Assembly: GCA_964423745.1 (NCBI GenBank)
Contig: CAYRGG010000016.1
Location: 13,543-77,542, forward strand
Direction: 5' to 3'
DNA from: CAYRGG01 sp964423745
GTDB taxonomy: Bacteria > Pseudomonadota > Gammaproteobacteria > Competibacterales > Competibacteraceae
Length of the DNA: 64,000 bases
The position numbers and the translations under genes were made by a program. Of the stretch, positions 9,153-16,072 are shown piece after piece; the first letter of the stretch is position 1; each line of letters starts with the position of its first letter. The notes below the pieces were generated by a model. That model saw only the letters and a list, made by a program, of their open reading frames with translations. It did not search any database and was not told where the DNA came from.

Positions 9153-9710
9153 ATGATATGTTGGTTTCTACGCAGCTTGTTTCTATTGAGTAGTCTTTTC
9201 GGGCTGCTGGTGCTAGCAGGTTGTGCCTCGCAGCCTAAAACACCCATCACTAACGCTGACTTTAAAGGTCCAACCCTCGCTGCCGTGCGGGAAAATCCCG
9301 ATATGTTTTTAGATCAACGGGTACGTTGGGGAGGTAGTATCGCCGGTGTCGAAAACCGTCGTGATAGTACCTTAGTGGAAATGGTCCAACATCCCCTCTC
9401 TAACAGTGGCCGTCCCCGCTCTTCCACCACCAGCGCCGGTCGTTTTATAGTCCTTATTCCCGGTTTTTTAGACCCTGCTATTTACGCTAAAGATCGCCAG
9501 TTGACGGTGGTGGGTACCTTACAGCCCAGCATTGAACGCAATATCGGTGAGTATCTTTACCAATACCCTGTGGTGGCAGCCGATACCTATCGGTTATGGA
9601 AGGAATCTGAAGATCCTCGCGTGATCTATTATTATCCCGACCCTTTTTGGGGCTTTCACGGCAGCTTTCGCCGCTATAATTGGGGTTGGTACCCACCCTA
9701 TCGTTACTGA
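9153..9710 (+). CDS. Slp/YeaY-family outer-membrane lipoprotein
   Basis: About 185 residues with a signal peptide ending in the lipobox LVLAGC, so a lipid-anchored outer-membrane protein. The body has PTLAAVRENPDMFLDQRVRWGG and VVGTLQPSIERNIGEYLYQYPVV, which fit the Slp family (starvation-inducible lipoproteins of unknown molecular function). The C-terminus ends in an aromatic, proline-rich stretch (FWGFHGSFRRYNWGWYPPYRY region). The ATG at 9153 is preferred. A TTG at 9129 would add eight polar residues before the signal. Confidence 0.82.
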   Translation: MICWFLRSLFLLSSLFGLLVLAGCASQPKTPITNADFKGPTLAAVRENPDMFLDQRVRWGGSIAGVENRRDSTLVEMVQHPLSNSGRPRSSTTSAGRFIVLIPGFLDPAIYAKDRQLTVVGTLQPSIERNIGEYLYQYPVVAADTYRLWKESEDPRVIYYYPDPFWGFHGSFRRYNWGWYPPYRY

Positions 9711-9765
9711 TAACTACCTAGGCATAGCTTGAACGTTACCCTCCCTTAACCGAGAAAATAACTTT

Positions 9766-10239
9766 ATGAGTGACAAAAAATTAAACGTTGGCGATCCCGC
9801 GCCCCCCTTCACCGCTACAAGCACAACTGGAAACACCGTGCAACTGGCCGATTATGCTGGTAAAAAGTTGGTTCTTTATTTTTATCCAAAAGACGATACG
9901 CCGGGATGCACCAAACAAGCCTGCTCCTTACGGGATCACAACCACGAGATTCGCGCTAAAGGCGCTGAAATTTTAGGTGTTTCCACCCAAGACGCTAATT
10001 CTCATCAGCGTTTTACCGAAAAGTATCAGCTCAATTTTCCGTTATTGGCCGACACGGATAAAACCGTTAGCCAAGCTTATGGTGCCATCGGCGGTGGGGG
10101 TATTAAGGGAATGGCCTTGGGCGCTCTGGGCGTGGCAAACCGTATTACGTTTATCATTGACGAAAACGCTACCATCGCTCACATTATCGATAGCCCTAAT
10201 TGCCCCAATCATGCCGAAGAAGTGTTGAAATTGCTTTAA
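9766..10239 (+). CDS. bcp: Thioredoxin-dependent peroxiredoxin, BCP/PrxQ type
   Basis: Reduces hydrogen peroxide and organic hydroperoxides with electrons from thioredoxin. The 157-residue thioredoxin fold has the active-site block FYPKDDTPGCTKQACSLRD, with peroxidatic C48 and resolving C53 spaced as in PrxQ. It lies four bases before an NDH-2-like flavoprotein gene, so the two are probably cotranscribed. Confidence 0.96.
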   Translation: MSDKKLNVGDPAPPFTATSTTGNTVQLADYAGKKLVLYFYPKDDTPGCTKQACSLRDHNHEIRAKGAEILGVSTQDANSHQRFTEKYQLNFPLLADTDKTVSQAYGAIGGGGIKGMALGALGVANRITFIIDENATIAHIIDSPNCPNHAEEVLKLL

Positions 10240-10243
10240 CTGT

Positions 10244-11362
10244 ATGCGCGTCGTTATCATTGGCGGTGGCTATGGTGGCTTAGCCTGTGCCATTGCCCTG
10301 CGCCACAAGCTGCCGGATTGCAACATTCACCTTATCGATGCAAAAACCTATCACGTCAAACTCACCCATCTCCATAAGACCTTGCGCCATCCGCTGGCTG
10401 ATTACTGTGTACCCTTCACCACTCTCAACCAACGTTTTGGGCTTATTCATCACCACACCAACCTCGCGTTTTGTGAACAAGATCTGGCAGACTGGCAATC
10501 GCGACGTACCCTTCCATTGCCCCAGGGCGACTTAAGCTTTGATTATTTGATCATCGCAACCGGCGCTCAACCTCGCCAGATGCCCAAGCAAGACAACGTC
10601 TACGACCGTGATGATTTTTGCACCCAAGAAGGCCGCGAGATTATCGAACGCTTTTTACAAAATGCTGAATCTGGTGAACGTCACATTTCCGTATTGGGCG
10701 CCGGAGCAACGGGACTGCAGTTTTTATTTGAACTCCACGAGCTATTAAAACCGCAGGCGTATTTTTATCCTCTTCGGCTGATAGACCGAGGCGAGAAAAT
10801 CTTTCCTTCTCTCCCAAACGGTTTTCATAGATACATAGAGGAGCGTCTGACCAATGCGGGTATTGACTATCTGCCGCAAACGCAATATGTCGGCCAGAGT
10901 GGCAGTACGCTTCACTTAGAAAACGCTCAAACCGGTGAATGCTTTAGTTGTCCTTCAGGGCTTACTCTCTTGTTTCCAGGTGTAGTCCCCACCCCTTCAC
11001 AAATCCAAGCGAACCGCTATGGTCAAGTCGTAGTGGACAAAGATACCCTTTTGCCCAATATTTTCGCTGTGGGCGACTGCTCCTATTACGCCAGTAGCGG
11101 CTTAAATGCATTGACTGCCCAAGCAGCCGTGCGCAAAGGCAAACAGATTGCCGAAAATATCAAACGTCTGCAGCAGCAGCGTCTGCCCTATATGTATACC
11201 TATAAAGAACTAGGCTACTTTGTCAGTTTGGGATCTTCAGATGGCATTGGGTGGTTGCTCTTTAAGCACAACATCCTCAAAGGGCTAGCGGCTTTCACCA
11301 TAAAGCAAACTATCGAATTACAATACGATTTATTCGTTGATGGTCTGGATTTGTACGTTTAG
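10244..11362 (+). CDS. NDH-2-like FAD-dependent pyridine nucleotide oxidoreductase
   Basis: 372 residues with an N-terminal FAD dinucleotide fold (VVIIGGGYGGLACAIAL, 3-19), a second NAD-binding fold (VLGAGATGLQF near residue 155) and the flavin-contact motif IFAVGDCSYY near residue 280. This is the type II NADH dehydrogenase or sulfide:quinone reductase superfamily. The C-terminal segment is hydrophobic and amphipathic (GWLLFKHNILKGLAAF), compatible with membrane association. The conserved cysteines of sulfide:quinone reductases are not evident, so an NADH:quinone-type role is more likely, though not certain. The short spacing from bcp hints at a redox-defence unit. Confidence 0.75.
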   Translation: MRVVIIGGGYGGLACAIALRHKLPDCNIHLIDAKTYHVKLTHLHKTLRHPLADYCVPFTTLNQRFGLIHHHTNLAFCEQDLADWQSRRTLPLPQGDLSFDYLIIATGAQPRQMPKQDNVYDRDDFCTQEGREIIERFLQNAESGERHISVLGAGATGLQFLFELHELLKPQAYFYPLRLIDRGEKIFPSLPNGFHRYIEERLTNAGIDYLPQTQYVGQSGSTLHLENAQTGECFSCPSGLTLLFPGVVPTPSQIQANRYGQVVVDKDTLLPNIFAVGDCSYYASSGLNALTAQAAVRKGKQIAENIKRLQQQRLPYMYTYKELGYFVSLGSSDGIGWLLFKHNILKGLAAFTIKQTIELQYDLFVDGLDLYV

Positions 11363-11503
11363 GCAAACCAACGATACATATTCAGTACCAAAACATGTCG
11401 ATGCCACAGATTAACAAGGGGTACAGTCAAATGGAAATGCATGAGTGACAATATGCGCTGGAACGCATAAGATAGCCAAATACATGGCCAGGAGACTAGC
11501 AGC

Positions 11504-11791
11504 ATGAGTGAAACCTCTATCGCTGAAGCAAAAAACCAGCTAACTCGCCTCATTCACCAGGCTGAGGGCGGCGAACCGGTTCATATTACCCGCCGTGGCA
11601 AACATGTTGCCGTTCTACTATCGGCAGATCAATATACACGCTTGTGTCAAGGTAAGGCCCACTATAACTTTTGGGACCTCATTGAGGACATGTGGTCCGA
11701 TCAAGAATTCAGACCCATCGATTGGACTTTCGAAGAGGTTGATTCGTGGCGTGATCGAAGACATGGTAGGGATTTCGAATGGTCGGAATAA
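11504..11791 (+). CDS. Phd/YefM-family antitoxin
   Basis: A 95-residue antitoxin of a type II toxin-antitoxin pair. The N-terminal Phd fold is clear: TSIAEAKNQLTRLIHQ, then EPVHITRRGKHVAVLLSADQY. This half should bind the operator and dimerise, and the acidic, tryptophan-rich C-terminus should wrap the toxin. A strong AGGAG Shine-Dalgarno precedes the ATG. The stop lies 13 bp inside the toxin gene, as expected for coupled synthesis. Confidence 0.92.
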   Translation: MSETSIAEAKNQLTRLIHQAEGGEPVHITRRGKHVAVLLSADQYTRLCQGKAHYNFWDLIEDMWSDQEFRPIDWTFEEVDSWRDRRHGRDFEWSE

Positions 11792-12216
11792 GATATTTAC
11801 TTGATACAAATATCCTTTCTGAACCCCTTGCTAGCCAACCGAGTTCCCTTGTATTGAAGAAGATCAAGGCAAATAGTGCGTTTCTTGCTCTCGCTTCCGT
11901 AACTTGGCAGGAATTTCTCTACGGTATGTATTTATTACCGGCTGGCAAACGCAAAGATCGTATTGAAGACTACTTGTTTCGTCGTATTTTACCTGCGCTT
12001 CCAATACTTGCGTTTGACGCAAACGCGGCGCAATGGCAAGCGAAACAGCGGGTCCGCCTGCGCCAAATTGGTAGGTCACCTACTTATCCGGATTCGCAAA
12101 TCGCTGCCATCGCTGCAGTCAACAGCTTAATATTAGTTACGCGCAACATAAGAGATTTCGCTGGTTTTGAAGGGCTACAGTTGCAAAACTGGTTTGCAAC
12201 CGAAAGCGAGGAATGA
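11779..12216 (+). CDS. PIN-domain toxin, VapC/FitB type
   Basis: A PIN-fold ribonuclease of 145 residues and the toxin partner of the preceding Phd-type antitoxin. Catalytic acids visible are D9 in YLLDTNILSE, a glutamate in SVTWQEFLYG, and the aspartates of PTYPDSQIAAIA and VTRNIRDFAGF. Targets of such toxins are usually initiator tRNA or other RNAs, but the target cannot be read here. The ATG at 11779 lies within the antitoxin reading frame. Confidence 0.92.
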   Translation: MVGIRYLLDTNILSEPLASQPSSLVLKKIKANSAFLALASVTWQEFLYGMYLLPAGKRKDRIEDYLFRRILPALPILAFDANAAQWQAKQRVRLRQIGRSPTYPDSQIAAIAAVNSLILVTRNIRDFAGFEGLQLQNWFATESEE

Positions 12217-12299
12217 TCACTCTTGGTAGATTGGCTGACAGCTCATGGATTACCTTTATAGATAAGTTTTTTTTAAAATTTTGATAAGCTAGGTTTACT

Positions 12300-13304
12300 A
12301 TGAAAATTGCCGTGGTGTTTGGCGGACAAAGTGCTGAACGGGATGTATCCATCGCAAGCGGAGCCCAGGTTTTCAAAGCGTTACGGGAAGCTGGACACCA
12401 TGTCATTGCGGTAGATACCGCCAGGGGTGTGCTGGGATCAAACGAAGAACAGCATCTACTGACTGCCCAAGTGGCAGCGGTCCCACCGGCTAGTAATGAA
12501 CTGACATTGATTCAGTCTAATATCCAAGCGTTAACCAAACTCAAGGATGTGGATGTCTTATTTCTCGCTTTGCACGGCGGCGTGGGCGAGGACGGCACCC
12601 TGCAAGCCGTGTTGGATATGACCGGTATCCCCTATACCGGAAGTCGCCACATGGGCAGTGCCTATGCCATGGATAAAGATGTGTCTAAACAGATCTCACG
12701 CATGGCGGGTATTCCCACGCCTGATTGGCTAATGGCTCCCTGCGACGGCGCTGATGTGGAAACCCATGTCGGTTTCCCAACCGTGATCAAACCTAATAAG
12801 CAAGGCTCCACCATTGGTCTTTCGGTGGTGCAGGGTGGCGACGAACTGGCACAGGCCATCGAGACGGCATTTTGCCATGACGACGAAGTCATGGTGGAGC
12901 AATTTATTCCCGGTCGTGAGCTGACCGTTGGCATCTTGGCCAATCGCGCCTTAGCGGTGGGTGAGATTATCCCGCAACATAGCGCTATTTTTGATTATCA
13001 AAGCAAGTATCAAAAAGGTGGCGCTACGGAGATTTTTCCCGCCCAGCTTAGCGCCGAACAGACGGCAGCCGTGCAAGACTTAGGGCTACGCGCCCATAAA
13101 GCCTTAAAATTGAAAGATTACAGCCGTATTGACTTTCGGCTCGATCCCAAGGGAGGTATTTGGTTTTTGGAAGCTAATTCACTGCCGGGATTAACTGCTA
13201 CCAGTCTACTGCCACAGTCGGCGGCGGCGATGGGTATCAGTTTTCAGGAGCTTTGCGAAACCATCTGCCGTTTGGCCATCGAGGGGCATCGGCAGTCCCG
13301 CTGA
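12300..13304 (+). CDS. ddl: D-alanine--D-alanine ligase
   Basis: An ATP-grasp enzyme joining two D-alanines for peptidoglycan precursors. It has 334 residues. KIAVVFGGQSAERDVSIASG opens the chain, LALHGGVGEDGTLQ and GSRHMGSAYAMDK follow, and the C-terminal Mg/ATP block is RIDFRLDPKGGIWFLEANSLPGLT. It stands apart from the mur-fts cluster, where ddl often sits in gammaproteobacteria, and follows a toxin-antitoxin pair. Confidence 0.97.
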   Translation: MKIAVVFGGQSAERDVSIASGAQVFKALREAGHHVIAVDTARGVLGSNEEQHLLTAQVAAVPPASNELTLIQSNIQALTKLKDVDVLFLALHGGVGEDGTLQAVLDMTGIPYTGSRHMGSAYAMDKDVSKQISRMAGIPTPDWLMAPCDGADVETHVGFPTVIKPNKQGSTIGLSVVQGGDELAQAIETAFCHDDEVMVEQFIPGRELTVGILANRALAVGEIIPQHSAIFDYQSKYQKGGATEIFPAQLSAEQTAAVQDLGLRAHKALKLKDYSRIDFRLDPKGGIWFLEANSLPGLTATSLLPQSAAAMGISFQELCETICRLAIEGHRQSR

Positions 13305-13377
13305 AAAGCTTGAACAGGTTGCTTTATCGTGACCCTTTGCTGGTATCCTTTTCGATAAACTATTTGTTTGCGACAAA

Positions 13378-13764
13378 TTATTTCATTTTATAGGAAGGAT
13401 AGGCCGGACTGTCAGGACGTGGGCGTACTTCTTGTCGGTTGCAATCGACAATTAGATCCAGGGCTTCGAGAACCAGCTGCCCGATCAAAGGCTCGCAGCC
13501 AAACGGTCCGACCAAGCAATCGAAGTGGCCGCTACGATCACCCATCTCCAAGTAAATGGGACCTGCCCGCTCCATCTCTTGCTTACTATCATCGGCGAGA
13601 ACTATCACAGCTTTACCCGCAATCTTTAGATTAAGCCGATCAATCACGTCGCGCCCTAGCAATAACATCACTGCGCCCGTATCGATACAGGCGTCGATCT
13701 CCAAGATTGCTCCCTTAGATACCAGAGGGTTACAAACTTTAGCTGTTGCCCGAACTTCACCCAT
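13378..13764 (-). CDS. Retropepsin-like aspartic protease (clan AA)
   Basis: About 128 residues, beginning MGEVRATAKVCNPL as is typical of small bacterial clan-AA proteins. The catalytic triad lies in IDACIDTGAVMLLLG (D28-T29-G30), so one copy is present and an active enzyme would be a homodimer as in retroviruses. The ATG at 13764 has an AGGAG Shine-Dalgarno. An in-frame GTG at 13821 would add 19 residues that lie outside the conserved fold. Substrates of such proteins are mostly unknown. It is convergent with ddl. Confidence 0.78.
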   Translation of the reverse strand: MGEVRATAKVCNPLVSKGAILEIDACIDTGAVMLLLGRDVIDRLNLKIAGKAVIVLADDSKQEMERAGPIYLEMGDRSGHFDCLVGPFGCEPLIGQLVLEALDLIVDCNRQEVRPRPDSPAYPSYKMK

Positions 13765-14014
13765 CATGGGCTCCTTATAGAGTCGTTTTTGTAGAGCTTT
13801 CGAATCAATGACGGTTGCCACGGCGATCGCCTCATATCAGTTACGTTTTTTCAGTTACCGATGATTAGTGAGTATAACGCAGAAGCGGTTGTTAGCCATC
13901 CGCAGATGTGTCTTAGCATTCAGCTTCCAAAGCACAAAAAAGCGACCACTAAATGCTGCTATAGAACTATAACTGATGATATAGACCTACTACTTCACTT
14001 CGTAGTAATAAGAT

Positions 14015-14356
14015 TTATTCTTCATTCAGGTTGATCACTGTGCCGTCCTCGCGAACGATCTCGAAAGCGTAAAATTCAGGACGAAAATATGCTGCAAGAT
14101 CATCGTCGACAAAACCGCGCACCGTGAGTTTTTCACCGGTCGGAAAAGACACCCGGTTTTTCCAGCCGATATATACTCTAACACTCCCCGTTTCATCCTG
14201 CATGCGAAATTCATCTTCATCAAGAATGCGGGTTACTTCTCCTTCAATAGTGGCGGACATGCCACGCTCAAGGTCGTCAATAGAAGTAACTTCTTCAGCA
14301 AAAGCGATAGGTATGACAAATATTATCGATAAAAAAATACTGAAAATACGATTCAT
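14015..14356 (-). CDS. Periplasmic OB-fold (BOF/YgiW-like) protein
   Basis: About 113 residues: a signal peptide ending FVIPIAFA, then one OB-fold domain with TIEGEVTRILDEDEFRMQDETG and LTVRGFVDDD. This matches the bacterial OB-fold (BOF) group that includes the E. coli stress proteins YgiW and YdeI. They bind small ligands or metals in the periplasm and contribute to stress tolerance by unclear means. The ATG at 14356 fits the signal peptide. It stands alone beside a degraded pdeM fragment. Confidence 0.72.
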   Translation of the reverse strand: MNRIFSIFLSIIFVIPIAFAEEVTSIDDLERGMSATIEGEVTRILDEDEFRMQDETGSVRVYIGWKNRVSFPTGEKLTVRGFVDDDLAAYFRPEFYAFEIVREDGTVINLNEE

Positions 14357-14402
14357 GATCAAATCTCTTAGTTTTGGTTAATGTATTTAAAGCATAAACA
14401 AA

Positions 14403-14590
14403 TTAGCTTAATGCGACAACCAGGTCTGGACCAACACCATAAAGCCTATTTCGTGGACTGGGCTGCACCTGAAAACCACCGGTAAAAGACCCGAAAGAAG
14501 GTAACACAGCATAATCGTCTCGAAACCAAAAAACCGCTATCCATAAGCGATCCCTAGCCCGGTCAGTCAGCTTCACCACTGGATATAATA
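14403..14590 (-). pseudogene. Diverged copy of the 3' end of pdeM
   Basis: Read on the minus strand, this stretch encodes the last roughly 60 residues of PdeM in one open frame with a stop at 14403: PVVKLTDRARDRLWIAVFWF, then RDDYAVLPSFGSFTGGF and QVQPSPRNRLYGVGPDLVVA. The intact gene at 15401 encodes the same segment with about one residue in five changed, and nucleotide similarity by eye is about 80 percent. Similarity fades near 14590, within the codons before the conserved PVVK. There is no start codon or upstream domain, so it cannot be a working gene. The copy and the intact 3' end flank a toxin-antitoxin pair. Confidence 0.88.
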
Positions 14591-14618
14591 AGAACGCCTG
14601 CCCTAGTCAAAACTATCT

Positions 14619-14646
14619 ATTACAAATTTTTTGTAATACAATATTG
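14619..14646. promoter_or_regulatory. Palindromic operator/promoter candidate of the RHH-PIN toxin-antitoxin pair
   Basis: A perfect palindrome ATTACAAA-TTT-TTTGTAAT (14619-14637) is followed by CAATATTG (14639-14646), which is also palindromic, about 24 bp before the antitoxin ATG. TACAAT at 14637-14642 could serve as a -10 box. Ribbon-helix-helix antitoxins usually bind such sites and repress their own operon, so autoregulation is inferred and not shown. Confidence 0.5.
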
Positions 14647-14669
14647 TCCTACAAGATAGAGGTCATACC

Positions 14670-14930
14670 ATGCCAACCAGCGTAAGACTTGATGCTGAAA
14701 CCGAGACCCTTCTGGCTCAATTAGCTCACAACCGCCGCCAAACTAAATCCGCCATTTTGAGGGAAGCGTTGTTACGTCTAGCTCAAGATGAAAATGCAAA
14801 TAATTCCATCAATGGACCCTATGCCCTTATTGCCGATTTTGTGGGTATCGCTGAGGGTGGACCGGATGACCTCGCTCGACGTCATAAGCAAGTTATTCGG
14901 AAAAAGTTATCGAACAAAGCATCCCAGTGA
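14670..14930 (+). CDS. Ribbon-helix-helix (CopG-type) antitoxin
   Basis: 86 residues. The N-terminal ribbon-helix-helix domain is MPTSVRLDAETETLLAQLA with RQTKSAILREALLRL. The C-terminal tail (GPYALIADFVGIAEGGPDDLA) is the usual toxin-binding part. A GAGG Shine-Dalgarno lies before the ATG. The stop codon overlaps the toxin start by four bases. The pair sits between two versions of the pdeM 3' end, which suggests it was inserted or exchanged as a unit. Confidence 0.88.
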   Translation: MPTSVRLDAETETLLAQLAHNRRQTKSAILREALLRLAQDENANNSINGPYALIADFVGIAEGGPDDLARRHKQVIRKKLSNKASQ

Positions 14931-15346
14931 AACGAGGAATCTTAATTGATACCGGTCCATTGGTTGCTATACTGCACCGAGGCGACCGTGATCATGAGCT
15001 TTGCGTCGATACCCTCAAACATCTCCGAGAACCTTTACTAACCACCTGGATGCCAGTCACCGAAGCTATGTATCTACTGGAGTTTTCTCCCAAAGCCCGA
15101 GATGCGCTGCTACAAATGATCGAACGTAAAGCAGTTCAAGTGCTACCTCTAGAAAGGGAAGATATGCCTATGCTTCGCGCCCTCATGTCAAAGTACTCGG
15201 ATCTTCCAATGGATTTTGCTGATGCCACATTGGTACATATGGCAAACCGCCAGAGCATAGGACAGATATTTACGCTAGATCGACGTGATTTTTCAATCTA
15301 TCGATTAAAAGGTGGGCGGTCCTTCACTGTAATTCCAACGATTTAA
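14927..15346 (+). CDS. PIN-domain toxin (VapC-like)
   Basis: 139 residues with the PIN-fold acids D8 (GILIDTGPLVA), a glutamate in PVTEAMYLL, and MDFADATLVH then FTLDRRDF. This is a ribonuclease toxin of the VapC superfamily, different in sequence from the one at 11779. It starts inside the antitoxin stop (ATGA overlap pattern) and ends 54 bp short of the convergent pdeM stop. Confidence 0.9.
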   Translation: MKRGILIDTGPLVAILHRGDRDHELCVDTLKHLREPLLTTWMPVTEAMYLLEFSPKARDALLQMIERKAVQVLPLEREDMPMLRALMSKYSDLPMDFADATLVHMANRQSIGQIFTLDRRDFSIYRLKGGRSFTVIPTI

Positions 15347-15400
15347 TCGATTAGCGCATTATTAGATTTTAGTCCTAATTTTCGGGGCAGAGTAGAGTGA

Positions 15401-16072
15401 TTACTTTAATGCCACAACCATGTCTGGCCCAACCCCGTAGAGAGCATCCTGTGGACTAGGCTGCACCTGAAAACCACCAGTAAAAGACCCGAACGCAGGC
15501 AATACAGCATAGTCGTTCCGAAACCAGAATACGGCTATCCGTAAGCGATCTCTAGCGGGGCCCACGAGCTTCACCACAGGATGCAGATGACCCGCCAACA
15601 CATAGCCACGGGCATCGCAACCCGGCTCATGGCAAAAAACAAACGGTTCCTCCGCCAAACTCTCATCGACCCACTGCACGCTATCATGCAAATCCAAACG
15701 GCGCACATAACGATCATGATTGCCTTGCACTACGATGATTTCGAGCGTTTCATGGCGGCGACGAAACACCCAAAAGGCTTGCAGCGAAGGCTCATTGGCA
15801 TGGGGTAAGCCGTGAAAAAAATCGCCCAATATCACTAACCGTTCTGCTTTATGAAAAGCAATGAGTTGACTTATCATAGACAAATCCTGTTGAGAAGAAC
15901 CCGCCGGCAGCGCTAATCCAGCACGTCGGAATACACCTCCCTTGCCCAGATGGAGATCGCTGATAATCAGTGTTCGACGACGAGGCCACAGCATGGCCCG
16001 CTGATGCAGCAAAACCAGCTGTTCACCTTGGCATATGATATCAAGCACGGCGTTTTGCCGGTCCATCGGCAA
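15401..16072 (-). CDS. pdeM: Ligase-associated DNA repair phosphoesterase PdeM
   Basis: A calcineurin-like metallophosphoesterase of 223 residues, the last gene of the ligase-associated DNA damage operon. Metal ligands are present: D39 and H41 (ISDLHLGKGG), D84 (ILGDFFHG), N118-H119 (GNHDRY), H148 and GHLH (161-164). The family is described as an endonuclease/phosphoesterase acting with the operon's helicase and ligase. It overlaps the helicase gene by 32 bp. Its C-terminus has a near-duplicate at 14403-14590 on the far side of a toxin-antitoxin pair, so this 3' end may have been replaced by recombination. Confidence 0.93.
   Translation of the reverse strand: MPMDRQNAVLDIICQGEQLVLLHQRAMLWPRRRTLIISDLHLGKGGVFRRAGLALPAGSSQQDLSMISQLIAFHKAERLVILGDFFHGLPHANEPSLQAFWVFRRRHETLEIIVVQGNHDRYVRRLDLHDSVQWVDESLAEEPFVFCHEPGCDARGYVLAGHLHPVVKLVGPARDRLRIAVFWFRNDYAVLPAFGSFTGGFQVQPSPQDALYGVGPDMVVALK

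Noticed and set aside
10244..11362. Flavoprotein as sulfide:quinone oxidoreductase
   Set aside because: Conserved catalytic cysteines are not evident, so only the wider NDH-2-like assignment is kept.
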